From NCBI RefSeq assembly GCF_016908295.1, contig NZ_JAFBDO010000002.1, positions 868,001 through 932,000 on the forward strand: a stretch of DNA of 64,000 bases. Direction: 5' to 3'. Both the position numbers and the translations under genes were made by a program. Source of the stretch: Thalassobacillus pellis. Its GTDB lineage: Bacteria; Bacillota; Bacilli; Bacillales; Halobacillaceae. Positions 17,599-27,167 of the stretch are shown here, piece by piece; the stretch's first letter is position 1, and the number at the start of each line of letters is the position of its first letter. Below the pieces are notes generated by a model that did not search any database, was not told where the DNA came from, and saw only the letters and a program-made list of their open reading frames with translations.

Positions 17599-19086
17599 CT
17601 ACAAACCAATTACTTTTTCTGCTTCTTCTTCCTCGGCGACTGAAACTGTCATGACCAGGCTGCCAACAATACAGATTAACAGGTTGGCTAAAAGCCCCCA
17701 TAACCCACTGAAAATCCCTAATGGAGTAATGTCAGCAAAAGTCATATAAGAAGCGATGATTGTACCTGCAAGCATTCCGACAAACACAGCTTTCTGATGA
17801 AGACGATTCCAGTAAAGACCGAGAATCATGGCAGGTGCTACCTGGATGAGCAGCTCGAATTTAAGGACGAAAATTTGAAAAAGCGTTCCTGGCGGAAACC
17901 AGGCAATTAATACGAGGACGACCACCGCGGCTACTCCCACAAGTTTTCCCACCAGAATTTTCTTTTTTTCTGTTGCTTCCGGGTTTATGTATCTCCCATA
18001 CAAGTCTTTCGAGACGATCGATGAAAATGTGAGCAGAACAGAATCCGCCGTTGACACAATCGCCGCAATGACACCCCCGAACAACAGCACCATCGCCCAA
18101 TAAAAAATGACGTGCTGACCTGCAATGGCACTGGCCATCATCCCTACCAGCTGCTCCGATTCTGCCATATTCAGATCAGGAAACGCAGCAATACCAATAA
18201 TTCCTACAACAAATACGACACCTGCGGTCAGAAATGGCATCCACGCCATTCTGGTAAAAGACCGTTTCAACGTTCGTTCACTTTTCGCTGAAAATATCCG
18301 CTGGACAGCGTGTGGGTAGACGGCAGCTCCAATACCGACAAGGACCAATAAACTGAACCAGCTGACGACACCCGGCCCTTCCGGAACTCCTAACTTTTCC
18401 GGCGAATAGGCTTGCATGTAGTCGGCAGCTTTTGGCAACCCGCCGAAGTAAATGATAGAACCGATCAACAGCATAAAAACCCCAAACAAAAGAGCGATTC
18501 CCTGCATCATATCGGTGTAGGCGACAGAACGCATTCCTCCGAGCCAGCCGTAAATCAACATGATTACAATGAAAAACACCACTCCAACATGATACGGAAT
18601 TGTCCCGCCGGTAAGTCCCGAAACTCCCTGCCCGATAGCGACAAACTGTTCCAATAAATAGTTGCCAAGTGCATAAAGCATCAGAATGGCAGCGAGAATA
18701 GAGACCGGTTTCGATTTAAACCTTTTCTCCAGCCAATCGACCGGTGTAAGAAGGTTGTACTTCTTTCCCACTATGTACATCCGAGGAGCAAACATCAAAT
18801 AGACCACGATGATCATGATGAAATAAGGAACAGATACAAGGTATTCAAAGCCCATCCGGTAAGCTGCCGGCGGATAACCGACCACGGTGTTACCGCTGTA
18901 CTGTGTGGCAAAAAATGTGAAAAATAAAACCATCACACCCAGGCCTCGTCCACCAAGATAATATTCATCCATGCTCTGGTGGACATTTCTATTATTCCAA
19001 TAAGTGACGATACCGACAGCAAGCATGACTGCGCCGTACATCAATAAAATCAAGACTCCGGACCAACCTGAAAAAGCTAAATCCAT
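17599..19086 (-). CDS. sodium:solute symporter (SSF family)
   Basis: A 495-residue integral membrane protein with about 13 hydrophobic segments, as usual for sodium-coupled symporters of the SSF family. Typical features are the N-terminal YLGGRGLG, FFATQYSGNTVVGYP in the first repeat, the GWLGGMRSVAYTDMMQG segment and IVSTADSVLLTFSSIVSKDLY, which contributes to the sodium site. The acidic tail ends the protein. It follows a small membrane-protein gene after 3 nt, a pairing often seen for pantothenate- or carboxylate-type SSF members. It resembles B. subtilis YodF, but I cannot name the substrate. Confidence 0.9.
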   Translation of the reverse strand: MDLAFSGWSGVLILLMYGAVMLAVGIVTYWNNRNVHQSMDEYYLGGRGLGVMVLFFTFFATQYSGNTVVGYPPAAYRMGFEYLVSVPYFIMIIVVYLMFAPRMYIVGKKYNLLTPVDWLEKRFKSKPVSILAAILMLYALGNYLLEQFVAIGQGVSGLTGGTIPYHVGVVFFIVIMLIYGWLGGMRSVAYTDMMQGIALLFGVFMLLIGSIIYFGGLPKAADYMQAYSPEKLGVPEGPGVVSWFSLLVLVGIGAAVYPHAVQRIFSAKSERTLKRSFTRMAWMPFLTAGVVFVVGIIGIAAFPDLNMAESEQLVGMMASAIAGQHVIFYWAMVLLFGGVIAAIVSTADSVLLTFSSIVSKDLYGRYINPEATEKKKILVGKLVGVAAVVVLVLIAWFPPGTLFQIFVLKFELLIQVAPAMILGLYWNRLHQKAVFVGMLAGTIIASYMTFADITPLGIFSGLWGLLANLLICIVGSLVMTVSVAEEEEAEKVIGL

Positions 19087-19089
19087 CGA

Positions 19090-19335
19090 TTACTCGGCCC
19101 CCTTCTTTTCTTCCTCTTCTTCTGCCAAATCCCAATGATACTTCAAAATATAGGATAAAAATGCGGATAATAACAAGGATGCACCAATGATAATAAACGC
19201 CCAGTAAGGTATTCCCCAGAATAACGGCTGATAAGAGCCTGCCGGAAAATACCAAGGGTTAATCAAGACAAATAGTATTCCCATCACTATCCATAGTTTC
19301 CCGTTTTTAATCGGCTCTTTTTTTGGCTTGCTCAC
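19090..19335 (-). CDS. small membrane protein, partner of SSF symporter (DUF3311-like)
   Basis: An 81-residue protein with two transmembrane segments (about 12-28 and 43-64), a basic N-terminus and an acidic tail EEEEEKKGAE. The middle segment with FWGIPYWAF resembles the DUF3311 family, whose genes are commonly paired with SSF transporters. GTG 19335 is preceded by AAGGAGGAATCAAGT. Probably a stabilising or accessory subunit of the adjacent symporter. Confidence 0.75.
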   Translation of the reverse strand: MSKPKKEPIKNGKLWIVMGILFVLINPWYFPAGSYQPLFWGIPYWAFIIIGASLLLSAFLSYILKYHWDLAEEEEEKKGAE

Positions 19336-19651
19336 ACTTGATTCCTCCTTTTTCGACCACCTGATAGAATATGTTGCATGATTTAGTCATAATTTTCAAA
19401 ATGTTGTGTATTATCCTAGTCTTTTATAAATAAAAAATCAACCAGACTATTGACGCGGTAATTTCGGAGCAGTTCCTACCAATGTATCTGAAGGCTAAAA
19501 TCCCCCTCTCAGCCTTCAAATTTTTCTTTTAGTAAAAGGATATTTGTAAGAAGTGTTTAACTATATACAGGGAGAGGTATTTGTTTTCCGTACCTTTTTG
19601 TAATCGAAATAACGATTTAGAGAAAGGCACTACCTAAAACATGGAGGGAAA
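19336..19651. other. divergent promoter region
   Basis: A 316-bp gene-free stretch between the symporter operon and the rhodanese-MBL gene, with start sites facing outward on both sides. It is AT-rich and must hold both promoters. I see no convincing consensus -35/-10 pair, clear operator or riboswitch. Confidence 0.5.
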
Positions 19652-19654
19652 ATG

Positions 19655-20779
19655 ATGGCACTAGAACCTATTAACTCGAAGGAGCTTGCTCAAAAAATAT
19701 TAGCGAGCGAGAACGTTTTCTTATTAGATATTCGCAAAGAAGAAGATTACCAGGATTGGTCTATCGAAGGTCGGAATGTCAGCAGTTTGAACATTCCCTA
19801 TAAACAACTGGAAAAGAACCCGGAAGCAATAAAAGCACAGCTCCCTGAAGATCAAACGGTTTACGTGATTTGTGCCAGGGGCATTTCTTCTCAAAAAGGC
19901 GTAGAACTCCTTGAAAAGGAAGGGATAAAGAATGTTACGTACCTGGAAGGGGGAATGACTGCATGGAGCGAGCACCTGGAACCGGTGAAGATCGGGGACT
20001 TATCCAGTGGCGGGGAGCTGTATCAATTTCTCCGTATCGGAAAAGGGTGTCTCTCCTATATGGCAATTGCGGATGGGGAAGCGGCCGTTATCGACCCGAC
20101 GAGAATGACAGAGACGTTTGAACGCTTCGCTGAAGAAAAAAATGCAACTATAAAATATGTTTTCGATACCCACCTTCATGCCGATCATATTTCAGGCGGA
20201 AAGAAATTGGCAGAACAAACGGATGCAGATTATTATTTTCCGCCACAGGATGATGAAGGCCTGACATTTGGTTATAAAAAGCTGGAGGATGGAACCAGAA
20301 TTTCCATTGGTGGTACCACGGATATCTCTGCCTTTTATTCTCCGGGACACACAATTGGCAGCACCAGCCTTATTGTCGATGGCAAGTACCTGATGACCGG
20401 GGATATTTTATTTATTGAATCGATTGGTCGCCCCGATTTGGCCGGGCAGGCTGATAAGTGGGTAAATGACCTTCGTTCCACGCTTTATGATCGCTACCAG
20501 AGCTTATCGCAAGAATTGATCGTTCTGCCTTCCCACTTTGGAGATATGAAAGAATTCAAGGAAGATGGGACCGTTCAAGCAAAGCTGGAAAACCTGTATC
20601 AGAAAAACGATCGGTTGAATGTGGATGATGCAGAAGAGTTCCGTCATATGGTCACCGATAATCTCCCGCCTCAGCCAAACAGTCATGAAGAAATTCGGAA
20701 AATTAACATGGGGCAGACAGATCCCGATGAGAAAGAAAAACGCGAAATGGAAGTCGGTCCGAATCGCTGCGCTGTATAA
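19655..20779 (+). CDS. rhodanese-metallo-beta-lactamase fusion, persulfide dioxygenase type
   Basis: About 374 residues. An N-terminal rhodanese domain (~5-108) has a catalytic-loop cysteine in CARGISS (near residue 73). It is followed by a metallo-beta-lactamase domain with THLHADHISG (metal ligands near 173-178), SPGHTIGS, the bridging Asp in GDILFIESIGRPDL and the late His in LPSHFGD. This arrangement and the ESIGRPDL segment fit the ETHE1/CstB-like persulfide dioxygenases that oxidise glutathione or low-molecular-weight persulfides, with rhodanese moving sulfur to sulfite or thiols. ATG 19655 is better spaced from GGAGGG than ATG 19652. It is monocistronic, with its own terminator. Role: cytoplasmic sulfide/persulfide detoxification. 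Confidence 0.87.
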   Translation: MALEPINSKELAQKILASENVFLLDIRKEEDYQDWSIEGRNVSSLNIPYKQLEKNPEAIKAQLPEDQTVYVICARGISSQKGVELLEKEGIKNVTYLEGGMTAWSEHLEPVKIGDLSSGGELYQFLRIGKGCLSYMAIADGEAAVIDPTRMTETFERFAEEKNATIKYVFDTHLHADHISGGKKLAEQTDADYYFPPQDDEGLTFGYKKLEDGTRISIGGTTDISAFYSPGHTIGSTSLIVDGKYLMTGDILFIESIGRPDLAGQADKWVNDLRSTLYDRYQSLSQELIVLPSHFGDMKEFKEDGTVQAKLENLYQKNDRLNVDDAEEFRHMVTDNLPPQPNSHEEIRKINMGQTDPDEKEKREMEVGPNRCAV

Positions 20780-20786
20780 ATTTCCA

Positions 20787-20820
20787 AAAGAGGTCCATAC
20801 CTGATCGGTTGGACCTCTTT
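20787..20820. terminator. bidirectional intrinsic terminator
   Basis: AAAGAGGTCCA pairs perfectly with TGGACCTCTTT around a 12-nt loop, with T-rich ends on both strands. It separates the convergent rhodanese-MBL and EEP-family genes. Confidence 0.85.
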
Positions 20821-20847
20821 CTTATGCTTTTGCGGAACATCCCTATC

Positions 20848-21639
20848 TCAAATCTCCAGTGTAGTACTTACAGGATAATGGTCTGATGGGTAAGCCTCCC
20901 CGTATTTATTTCGATCGACCTCCGTTTTTAAAACTTTAAAATCAGAAGTACAGAAAATATAATCGATCGGTTCCCCTGTAATCCCCCCTTCAAAGTCATG
21001 GAAAGTGCGACCGACATCAGCATCTGTCACAGAAAAGGTATCCTGTAAATGGGCAGTTACTCCATCTATTGGTGAAACTCCTCGTAAAAATTGAATAACA
21101 TTATTGTCAGGGTTACTATTTAAATCCCCGGTTAAAATTGATGGGATATTTTTATTGATGAAATGGAGCAGGTTCTCCCAAATTAAAACGATGCCTTTTT
21201 CCCGTGCTGATTGACTTACATGATCGAGATGCGTGTTAAAAACTACAAACTCTTGATTTGGTTCATGCTTATATCGAAAATGTCCCCAGGTACATATTCT
21301 CGGAAAATCACTATTCCAGCTTATACTGTTTGGCACCTTGGGCTGTTCTGACAGCCAGAATTGTCCATTTTTTACCTTGTCCAGTATACGGGCATTGTAA
21401 AAAACGGGGCAGAATTCATCCTCCATTCCACCTCTTCTTCCTTCCCCGACCCATTGATATTCTGGCAAATATTCATCTAAATCCCTAATCATCCCTAATA
21501 GCATTTCTTGAGTGCCGAAAACTAGCGGTTTATGCTTTTGGATAGTTTTTGCTGCGTTTTCTATTCTATATGGCCAGGCATTTAATCCATCCTGTGGGAG
21601 ATCCACCCGTAAATTGAACGTTAGAACTTTCATTTCCAT
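20848..21639 (-). CDS. endonuclease/exonuclease/phosphatase (EEP) family hydrolase, cytoplasmic
   Basis: About 263 residues of the DNase-I-like metal-dependent phosphoesterase fold: MKVLTFNLRVD, GTQEM with the metal-binding Glu, FNTHLDH with the catalytic His, LTGDLNSNPD, and the terminal YPSDHYPV. No signal peptide is present. The start is placed at ATG 21639 behind GGAGGGGGA; the longer open frame starts upstream of that site. Family members act on nucleic acids, phosphoinositides, sphingolipids or other phosphodiesters. It lies at the end of the glycan locus, beyond a hairpin, so it may remove phosphodiester substituents from imported glycans, but this is inference. Confidence 0.82.
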   Translation of the reverse strand: MEMKVLTFNLRVDLPQDGLNAWPYRIENAAKTIQKHKPLVFGTQEMLLGMIRDLDEYLPEYQWVGEGRRGGMEDEFCPVFYNARILDKVKNGQFWLSEQPKVPNSISWNSDFPRICTWGHFRYKHEPNQEFVVFNTHLDHVSQSAREKGIVLIWENLLHFINKNIPSILTGDLNSNPDNNVIQFLRGVSPIDGVTAHLQDTFSVTDADVGRTFHDFEGGITGEPIDYIFCTSDFKVLKTEVDRNKYGEAYPSDHYPVSTTLEI

Positions 21640-21660
21640 TCTTACTCTCCCCCTCCAATT

Positions 21661-21695
21661 AAGCAAGGACCAACATACGATGCTGGTCCTTGCCT
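21661..21695 (-). terminator. strong hairpin between glycosidase and EEP gene
   Basis: GCAAGGACCA and TGGTCCTTGC form a perfect 10-bp stem. On the minus strand it follows the PF10091-type gene by 9 nt, but its T-tract is weak, so partial read-through into the EEP gene is plausible. Confidence 0.65.
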
Positions 21696-21703
21696 TTTAT
21701 ACA

Positions 21704-22987
21704 TTAACGAATAGCCCGGTGGCTGACGCGCTCTGTAAAAAACGCCATTCCGTGTTTAAAAGCAGTCAACCCAAACAACATCGAACTCCAATCAATCAGG
21801 GTGACTTTGGTTGGGTACCATCTGTCCGGCTTCTCCAAATGCCACCACGAATATCGATGCAGCCCATAACGATAGGAGGCTCGAAATTTGCGTTCATCTT
21901 CGCTATCTTGCTGGTTTGTATACGTATCAAAAGGGAGATGAACCTGGTATAAGGCATATAAGTCAAAGATTCCAGCGGGATAAACCGGCAAAAATCCTGC
22001 AACGATATAAGCAGATGCCACATCCCCTGGTGCATTATTGATTTGATCAGCGTGATACCCACCGTGTAATCCATCATTTGGACCTGCACCATACCCCCAT
22101 ACATAGGAAGGGACATCCTCCAGTTCCTTCCACTTTAACCGGTCAGCCATACAAGCGTTTTTGTAGAACTCCTGATAAACTGCACTTTCCGTATATTCCG
22201 GGACCAGGTAATAAGGAAACTGGTGGACAAAGGAGGATAAAAAGGAATCAGTACCTCCATTAGGATCTGTCAACACAGGAATATCGCGATAGTGAACCTG
22301 TGGTAACTCACTGATTTTTTCTTCTGCGAAGTTGGCATACCATAAATCCTGGATCGCTTCATTTTCAGGCTGGCCTAACCTGGCAAGGTGGGATACTAAC
22401 ACATACTCATTATAGGCTGGCAGCGGCATGATTCCTTCTCCATCTTTGACAACCATATTAATGGAACCTTTATCTATATCTGCTACGATTACACTCCAGT
22501 CTATGTTGCTCAGCAGTTCATTCGCCATTGCATCAATTTCAGAATCAGTATCTTTGAAATGCTGTCCTGCAAATAGGGCACCAGCAACTAATAAGGAAGT
22601 ATCAATGGTTGAAATTTCCGAATTTAAGTTCTCTCCTGTTTTCATATCAACAAAGTGAGCGAAAAAGCCTGTTTTCGAATCACGAGCCGGCAGACAGCCA
22701 TCGGTTTTCCCCATCACCGTGTTTAAAGTAAGTATTGCTTTTTCTGCGGCATCTTGTTCCCAGCCTTCCATATCTGCTACACATAGGCCAATTAAACCAA
22801 CTCCTGTTGCAGCAATGGAACATTTTTGTTCCGGATTTTCCTCAAATGTCCGATAACTGTCACCGTATAAACCCGTTTCAGGCTGACGTGATGCGTCAAG
22901 TAAGCGATAGGCATCCTCATATTGCCGGTCGAAAAACGCCTTTACATTGCTTGGCAATTTTTCATAAAACTCAGTCGTATTAGTCAA
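21704..22987 (-). CDS. PF10091/GH144-like (alpha/alpha)6 glycoside hydrolase
   Basis: A 427-residue protein resembling the PF10091 'glucoamylase-like' group, which includes the GH144 beta-1,2-glucanases. Matching segments are TGVGLIGLCVADMEGW, GFFAHFVDMKTGE, NSEISTIDTSLLVAGAL, GYGAGPNDGLHGGYHAD and PAGIFDLYALYQVHLPF. It has no signal peptide, so it would act on imported oligosaccharides. The start is TTG 22987 behind AAGGGAGAAG. It follows the sulfatase-family gene by 21 nt. With a GH94 phosphorylase upstream it supports beta-1,2-glucan breakdown; other glucans are possible. I have not assigned catalytic residues. Confidence 0.72.
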   Translation of the reverse strand: MTNTTEFYEKLPSNVKAFFDRQYEDAYRLLDASRQPETGLYGDSYRTFEENPEQKCSIAATGVGLIGLCVADMEGWEQDAAEKAILTLNTVMGKTDGCLPARDSKTGFFAHFVDMKTGENLNSEISTIDTSLLVAGALFAGQHFKDTDSEIDAMANELLSNIDWSVIVADIDKGSINMVVKDGEGIMPLPAYNEYVLVSHLARLGQPENEAIQDLWYANFAEEKISELPQVHYRDIPVLTDPNGGTDSFLSSFVHQFPYYLVPEYTESAVYQEFYKNACMADRLKWKELEDVPSYVWGYGAGPNDGLHGGYHADQINNAPGDVASAYIVAGFLPVYPAGIFDLYALYQVHLPFDTYTNQQDSEDERKFRASYRYGLHRYSWWHLEKPDRWYPTKVTLIDWSSMLFGLTAFKHGMAFFTERVSHRAIR

Positions 22988-23008
22988 AGCTCAACTTCTC
23001 CCTTACCA

Positions 23009-24472
23009 TTATTGGTTATAAAATTTTTGAAACTTTTGATGACGTTGTTCTAAACGGTCTGCCGCTTGCTTCCTGCCGTCATCCCGCAGTTTTTTAACAT
23101 AATTATGATAGTCACCCCTGGTATGGAAAGGACCGCCTTCGTGAATGACATTCCACATCGGGTCCGTCGGGGAATCGGAAGAAGCCAGCTGCTCTGTGAC
23201 CCATTCATCCAAGAGCCATAATCCTTTTCCGACAATCTCAGGCCTGTCTTCAACGAGATTGTTCGTTTCATGGGGGTCTTTTTCAATATCAAACAACATC
23301 AGCTCGGGGAAATCTTTCAAACCATCATGATAAGTACGGATTAACATCCAATTATCAAAACGAACACCGCGCTGGCAACTCCATGCTGCCTGGCTTACGA
23401 CCAGATATGGCCGACCTGCCGATTCTCCCTTAGTGATGGCAGGTAGAAAGCTTGTCCCATCCCATCGCTCACGCTGTTCCCCACCGATCAAATCTATCAA
23501 TGTCGGCCCGACATCTATTTGATAATGAAAATCCTGATCTACATGCGCTTGTTTAAAATCAGGACCAGACATGATCAGCGGGATACGGCTTGTAATATGG
23601 TCAGCAGTCTGGTGATCTCCGTAAATATTCAGTTCTCCTTGATTTTCCCCATGATCAGCAGAGATGATGATGGTCGTTTCTTCTAATATCCCTTCTTCTT
23701 CCAATGCCTGAAGCAGCTTACCGATATGGTCATCCACATGGCGGATCGCCGTATCATACCCATCAATCCATCGTTTAAAATCATCTACGGAAGCTATTTC
23801 TTCTGGAAGATTCGGCATTTGGTGCCTGGATGGAATCTCTCGTGCACTCATCGGTCCGAAGCTTTCCCGGTGCTTCGCAATGATATCATCTGTCAGCCAA
23901 TCAGGGGCTGGGTCATCCTCAAACGGGTTCCCGTATTCTTCTGGTGTGCGATACGGGGTGTGGGGATCCCAGAAATTCAGATACAGGAACCAGTCATCCT
24001 TTTCTGTCCCCCTGCCCTTGATCCAACGCAATGCCTCAGAGGATACATCACCAGCAGTTTCTCCTGCATGTTTGCCTGTATCATGCATTTCGAGAAAACC
24101 TTCCAGTACATTCCACTTAGCATGCCGTCCAGGAAACGGGCTGATCATCGCCGTGTGATGCCCCTTGAACCGCAGTTCCTCTACCCACGCCTGATATGGG
24201 CTATGATGATGGTTAAACGGGCGATCTGCTCCAATTGGTCTTACATCCGCTTCTAATCCGCCATGATTAATCGAACCGGTATGAATACCAAACCTGGAGT
24301 TGAACAAAGCATTCCGCGATGGAGCACAAGGTGCATCAGAAGCATAATAATTGGTGAATGTCACACCTTTTTCAGCAATCCTGTCAATATTGGGTGACGT
24401 ATTGCGGTGGTAACCATAGGTTCCGAGGTGGTCTGGACGTAAGGAGTCAATATCAATATAAAGAATCTTCAT
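23009..24472 (-). CDS. sulfatase-family hydrolase (formylglycine type)
   Basis: A 487-residue alkaline-phosphatase-superfamily enzyme. DIDSLRPDHLGTYG supplies N-terminal metal-binding Asp residues. Cys49 lies in CAPSR, the C-x-P-x-R motif converted to formylglycine. IISADHGENQGE and GDHQTADHITSRIPLI supply later metal and substrate residues. No signal peptide is visible, so it is cytoplasmic; maturation would need a formylglycine-generating or radical-SAM enzyme elsewhere. This family covers sulfate-ester hydrolases and also phosphonate monoester/phosphodiester hydrolases. In this locus it probably strips a charged substituent from the imported glycan before the glycosidases act. Confidence 0.85.
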   Translation of the reverse strand: MKILYIDIDSLRPDHLGTYGYHRNTSPNIDRIAEKGVTFTNYYASDAPCAPSRNALFNSRFGIHTGSINHGGLEADVRPIGADRPFNHHHSPYQAWVEELRFKGHHTAMISPFPGRHAKWNVLEGFLEMHDTGKHAGETAGDVSSEALRWIKGRGTEKDDWFLYLNFWDPHTPYRTPEEYGNPFEDDPAPDWLTDDIIAKHRESFGPMSAREIPSRHQMPNLPEEIASVDDFKRWIDGYDTAIRHVDDHIGKLLQALEEEGILEETTIIISADHGENQGELNIYGDHQTADHITSRIPLIMSGPDFKQAHVDQDFHYQIDVGPTLIDLIGGEQRERWDGTSFLPAITKGESAGRPYLVVSQAAWSCQRGVRFDNWMLIRTYHDGLKDFPELMLFDIEKDPHETNNLVEDRPEIVGKGLWLLDEWVTEQLASSDSPTDPMWNVIHEGGPFHTRGDYHNYVKKLRDDGRKQAADRLEQRHQKFQKFYNQ

Positions 24473-24641
24473 ATGCCTCTTCCTTTCATTAATAGAGAAT
24501 TTTAGATAACTTCGAATGCATCATTCCCTGGAATCTTTATTGGGGGGAAGTTATCATTCGAAAGCCTTGATAAATTATCTGGTACCATTGCCAAACAAAC
24601 GAATTCCTTTATAAAAATCACCCCTTTTGACATGTGATAAT

Positions 24642-27056
24642 CTACTGGAAGTTAACAACTAAATGATCATCCACCTGTGCATGCTTTTGTGATACAACAT
24701 AAGTTAACTCTCCTTTTCTTTGCACAGTATAATCCTTACTCGGGACAATTTGACGATCTGTCCTCAATACAATCACATCCTCTGACTGAGTGAGGCGAAA
24801 TGCCATTGCATGCTCAGATATTTCCCTGATTTCTGCCGTCGCATAAGCAATCGTTACGTCACCGCTTACGATATTAATAGGCAGCATCAGGCCATCTTTA
24901 GATTGGACCTCCAGCTTTCGGCCATCAAACAGCTTGTTGCCATCCTCCAAAATGTGCAGCTCTTTATCAAATCCATCTAAATTAAGAAGATGAAGGAATC
25001 TTTCCCCTTTTTCTGTAGCTGTAGAAGTCATGAAAATTCCATGATACGCACTATCATTCGTTAAACCTGCCTTAGCGCCAAGCTTTTCTATTGCCTGATT
25101 AAAAAAACGGATATCACAGGTATAAGGTGTCGCGATTACTATAGCTCTTCCTCGGCCAGCTTTGGTATCAAATCCGCACGTTTCATCTGTTCCATAGACA
25201 CGGAAAATGGGCTCTGCCTGCTGATCCATTTCAAATACTTGTGCTTTGTGCACACGTAATTCAGCTCTTCCCTTTGCCCAACCATCAGCATAAACCGATA
25301 ACTCATGACCCGGACCTGCCAGATGCATTCTGCCTGGTTTTACATGCATGGCATCAGCCAGTATATGACATGGATCCCCGACCATGTCGTGTGTCGGAAG
25401 CTCTCCATATAAAAGTAAAGACCCTCCATTTACCATGTAATCAGTCAATTTAGTTTGTATCCCTTTATCCATATAGCGGGCGGATGGTACTGCCAGTACT
25501 GGATTATCCTCTACATTAATCGGTTTATTTTGAATATCTATCGAACCAAACCGATAGCCTGATAGAAGCATAGCTCGAGCCATATTTTCCCATGCAGCAG
25601 TAGATCGATTTGCCTCCAGGTTTTGATAAATTTCCCGCATCCTCGTACTGTTCGGATAGCATGATTCAGTCATATAATAGTCAGGGATGAAAGCGAAAGC
25701 AACGTTATCTCGTTCTTCATCCATGATTGCAAGTTTATCTGATACGGCCATCATTGCTTTAATAGCACGTGCCATACGCGGAAACGTATAATTCAGCTCT
25801 CCTTCGGGATTGATTGGTGCCGCAAAACCATGACGCTCCCCAGTAGAAGCAATTCTGTCATTACCGTCACCCGGCTTTTTCTTCAAGCGATAATTTCTCC
25901 CACCTGTCATCAAATAATAATTAATCAGCCGGTTTCCTTGCGCAATGCACATCCGGGTTTTAAAATCAGCGGCAGACGGATCCAGACGACCACTGAAATT
26001 ATTGCCGAAATTACCATCTCCACAATTGAATTCGACGGAAGTCAATGGCTGATCCGGGTTATGCACAGCATCCATAAACCCATTGATCAAATAGAGATCC
26101 TGAAAGCTTTCCATATTCAAATCGCCAAAGTAAATGTCCGATCCAGATAAGTAACCGGCGGACTGGGTATACGATTCATACAACTGGCTGATTCCGATCG
26201 GAAACGTGAACCCACGCCCACCGCCTGTTCCATGGATATTAACGACAAATGGAACATCCTTGATTCCGAATTCTTCCGCATATTCTCTTAATCTGGCAAT
26301 ATAATCCGCAAACCGTTTCCGCATGAAATAACCAAGGTCAAAATGAAGACTCGTCACATAGTCTTCTTCTGGTGATCGAATGGCAGCGTAACACTCTGCT
26401 GAATGATCAAGTTTAAACGGATAAGTTTCCTTCAATGTCCTTTCGTCGTACCTTTTTTTTAACCAGTCGACAAAATCATGAAGGACATTTTCGGTCAAAT
26501 CTGGACAGTTACTCACCCAGGAAAGCATGCCCACTTCATTATCCAGCTGGACGCCGATGATGTTCCCGCCATTGGTATGTAATCTTGGGGCCACCAAAGT
26601 CATTACAGCAGCATACCATTTATATGTTTCTTTCAAGAAATTGGGAGCCATATAATCCAGAGTTTTCGCTAAAGTTTCCTTCCCATCCCATGTAACCGGT
26701 ACGATTTCCGGATGCTTGTCGATGACCCAGTAAGGGATGCCTTCATTTTTCATTTCCGCCATAATAAACGGTCCCGGCCGTAAAAAGAAGTAAAGATCAT
26801 TTTCTGCACACAAATCGATGAATCCAGCCAAATCCAATTCGGGTCTTGTTTTCCCCTCTAAGTCCACCTCCCCTTCCATTTCCTCATGACACAGCCAGGG
26901 GACATAAGCAGCCACAGCATTGCATCCTGCATCTTTCAACTTATTGATCCGATCCTGCCATTCAGAGCGATCGAGTCGATAATAGTGAATTTCTCCGCAC
27001 ATAATAATCTGAGGTTTTCCATCAATGACGATTTGTTTGTTTTTTATCTCAATCAT
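24642..27056 (-). CDS. GH35-family glycoside hydrolase (first paralogue)
   Basis: An 804-residue protein with an N-terminal TIM barrel of the beta-galactosidase family GH35: GEIHYYRLDRSEWQDRI, YVPWLCHEEMEGEVDL, RPGPFIMAEM. The proton donor is in QLDNEVG (Glu174) and the probable nucleophile in SVEFN (Glu342). A C-terminal region with beta-rich and GATase-like features follows (LYGELPTHDMVGD). There is no signal peptide. GH35 is best known for beta-galactosidases, but a GH35 enzyme acting on beta-1,2-glucosidic bonds has been described to my knowledge, so in this locus it may trim beta-glucosides. ATG 27056 follows GAGAGGAG. Confidence 0.87.
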   Translation of the reverse strand: MIEIKNKQIVIDGKPQIIMCGEIHYYRLDRSEWQDRINKLKDAGCNAVAAYVPWLCHEEMEGEVDLEGKTRPELDLAGFIDLCAENDLYFFLRPGPFIMAEMKNEGIPYWVIDKHPEIVPVTWDGKETLAKTLDYMAPNFLKETYKWYAAVMTLVAPRLHTNGGNIIGVQLDNEVGMLSWVSNCPDLTENVLHDFVDWLKKRYDERTLKETYPFKLDHSAECYAAIRSPEEDYVTSLHFDLGYFMRKRFADYIARLREYAEEFGIKDVPFVVNIHGTGGGRGFTFPIGISQLYESYTQSAGYLSGSDIYFGDLNMESFQDLYLINGFMDAVHNPDQPLTSVEFNCGDGNFGNNFSGRLDPSAADFKTRMCIAQGNRLINYYLMTGGRNYRLKKKPGDGNDRIASTGERHGFAAPINPEGELNYTFPRMARAIKAMMAVSDKLAIMDEERDNVAFAFIPDYYMTESCYPNSTRMREIYQNLEANRSTAAWENMARAMLLSGYRFGSIDIQNKPINVEDNPVLAVPSARYMDKGIQTKLTDYMVNGGSLLLYGELPTHDMVGDPCHILADAMHVKPGRMHLAGPGHELSVYADGWAKGRAELRVHKAQVFEMDQQAEPIFRVYGTDETCGFDTKAGRGRAIVIATPYTCDIRFFNQAIEKLGAKAGLTNDSAYHGIFMTSTATEKGERFLHLLNLDGFDKELHILEDGNKLFDGRKLEVQSKDGLMLPINIVSGDVTIAYATAEIREISEHAMAFRLTQSEDVIVLRTDRQIVPSKDYTVQRKGELTYVVSQKHAQVDDHLVVNFQ

Positions 27057-27110
27057 TGCCGTTACTCCTCTCGAAAAATCTGTTTATCTATGTTCTTCTT
27101 TTATATATAA

Positions 27111-27142
27111 AGGTCCCCTACCCTGCTTAAAATAGGGGATCT
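27111..27142 (-). terminator. hairpin between GH94 and GH35 genes
   Basis: AGGTCCCCTA pairs with TAGGGGATCT (one G-T wobble) around a 12-nt loop, with an A/T-rich flank on the minus-strand 3' side. Likely a terminator, or a partial one, after the GH94 gene. Confidence 0.55.
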
Positions 27143-27167
27143 ATTATTCCTATCACGTTAATTCTTA

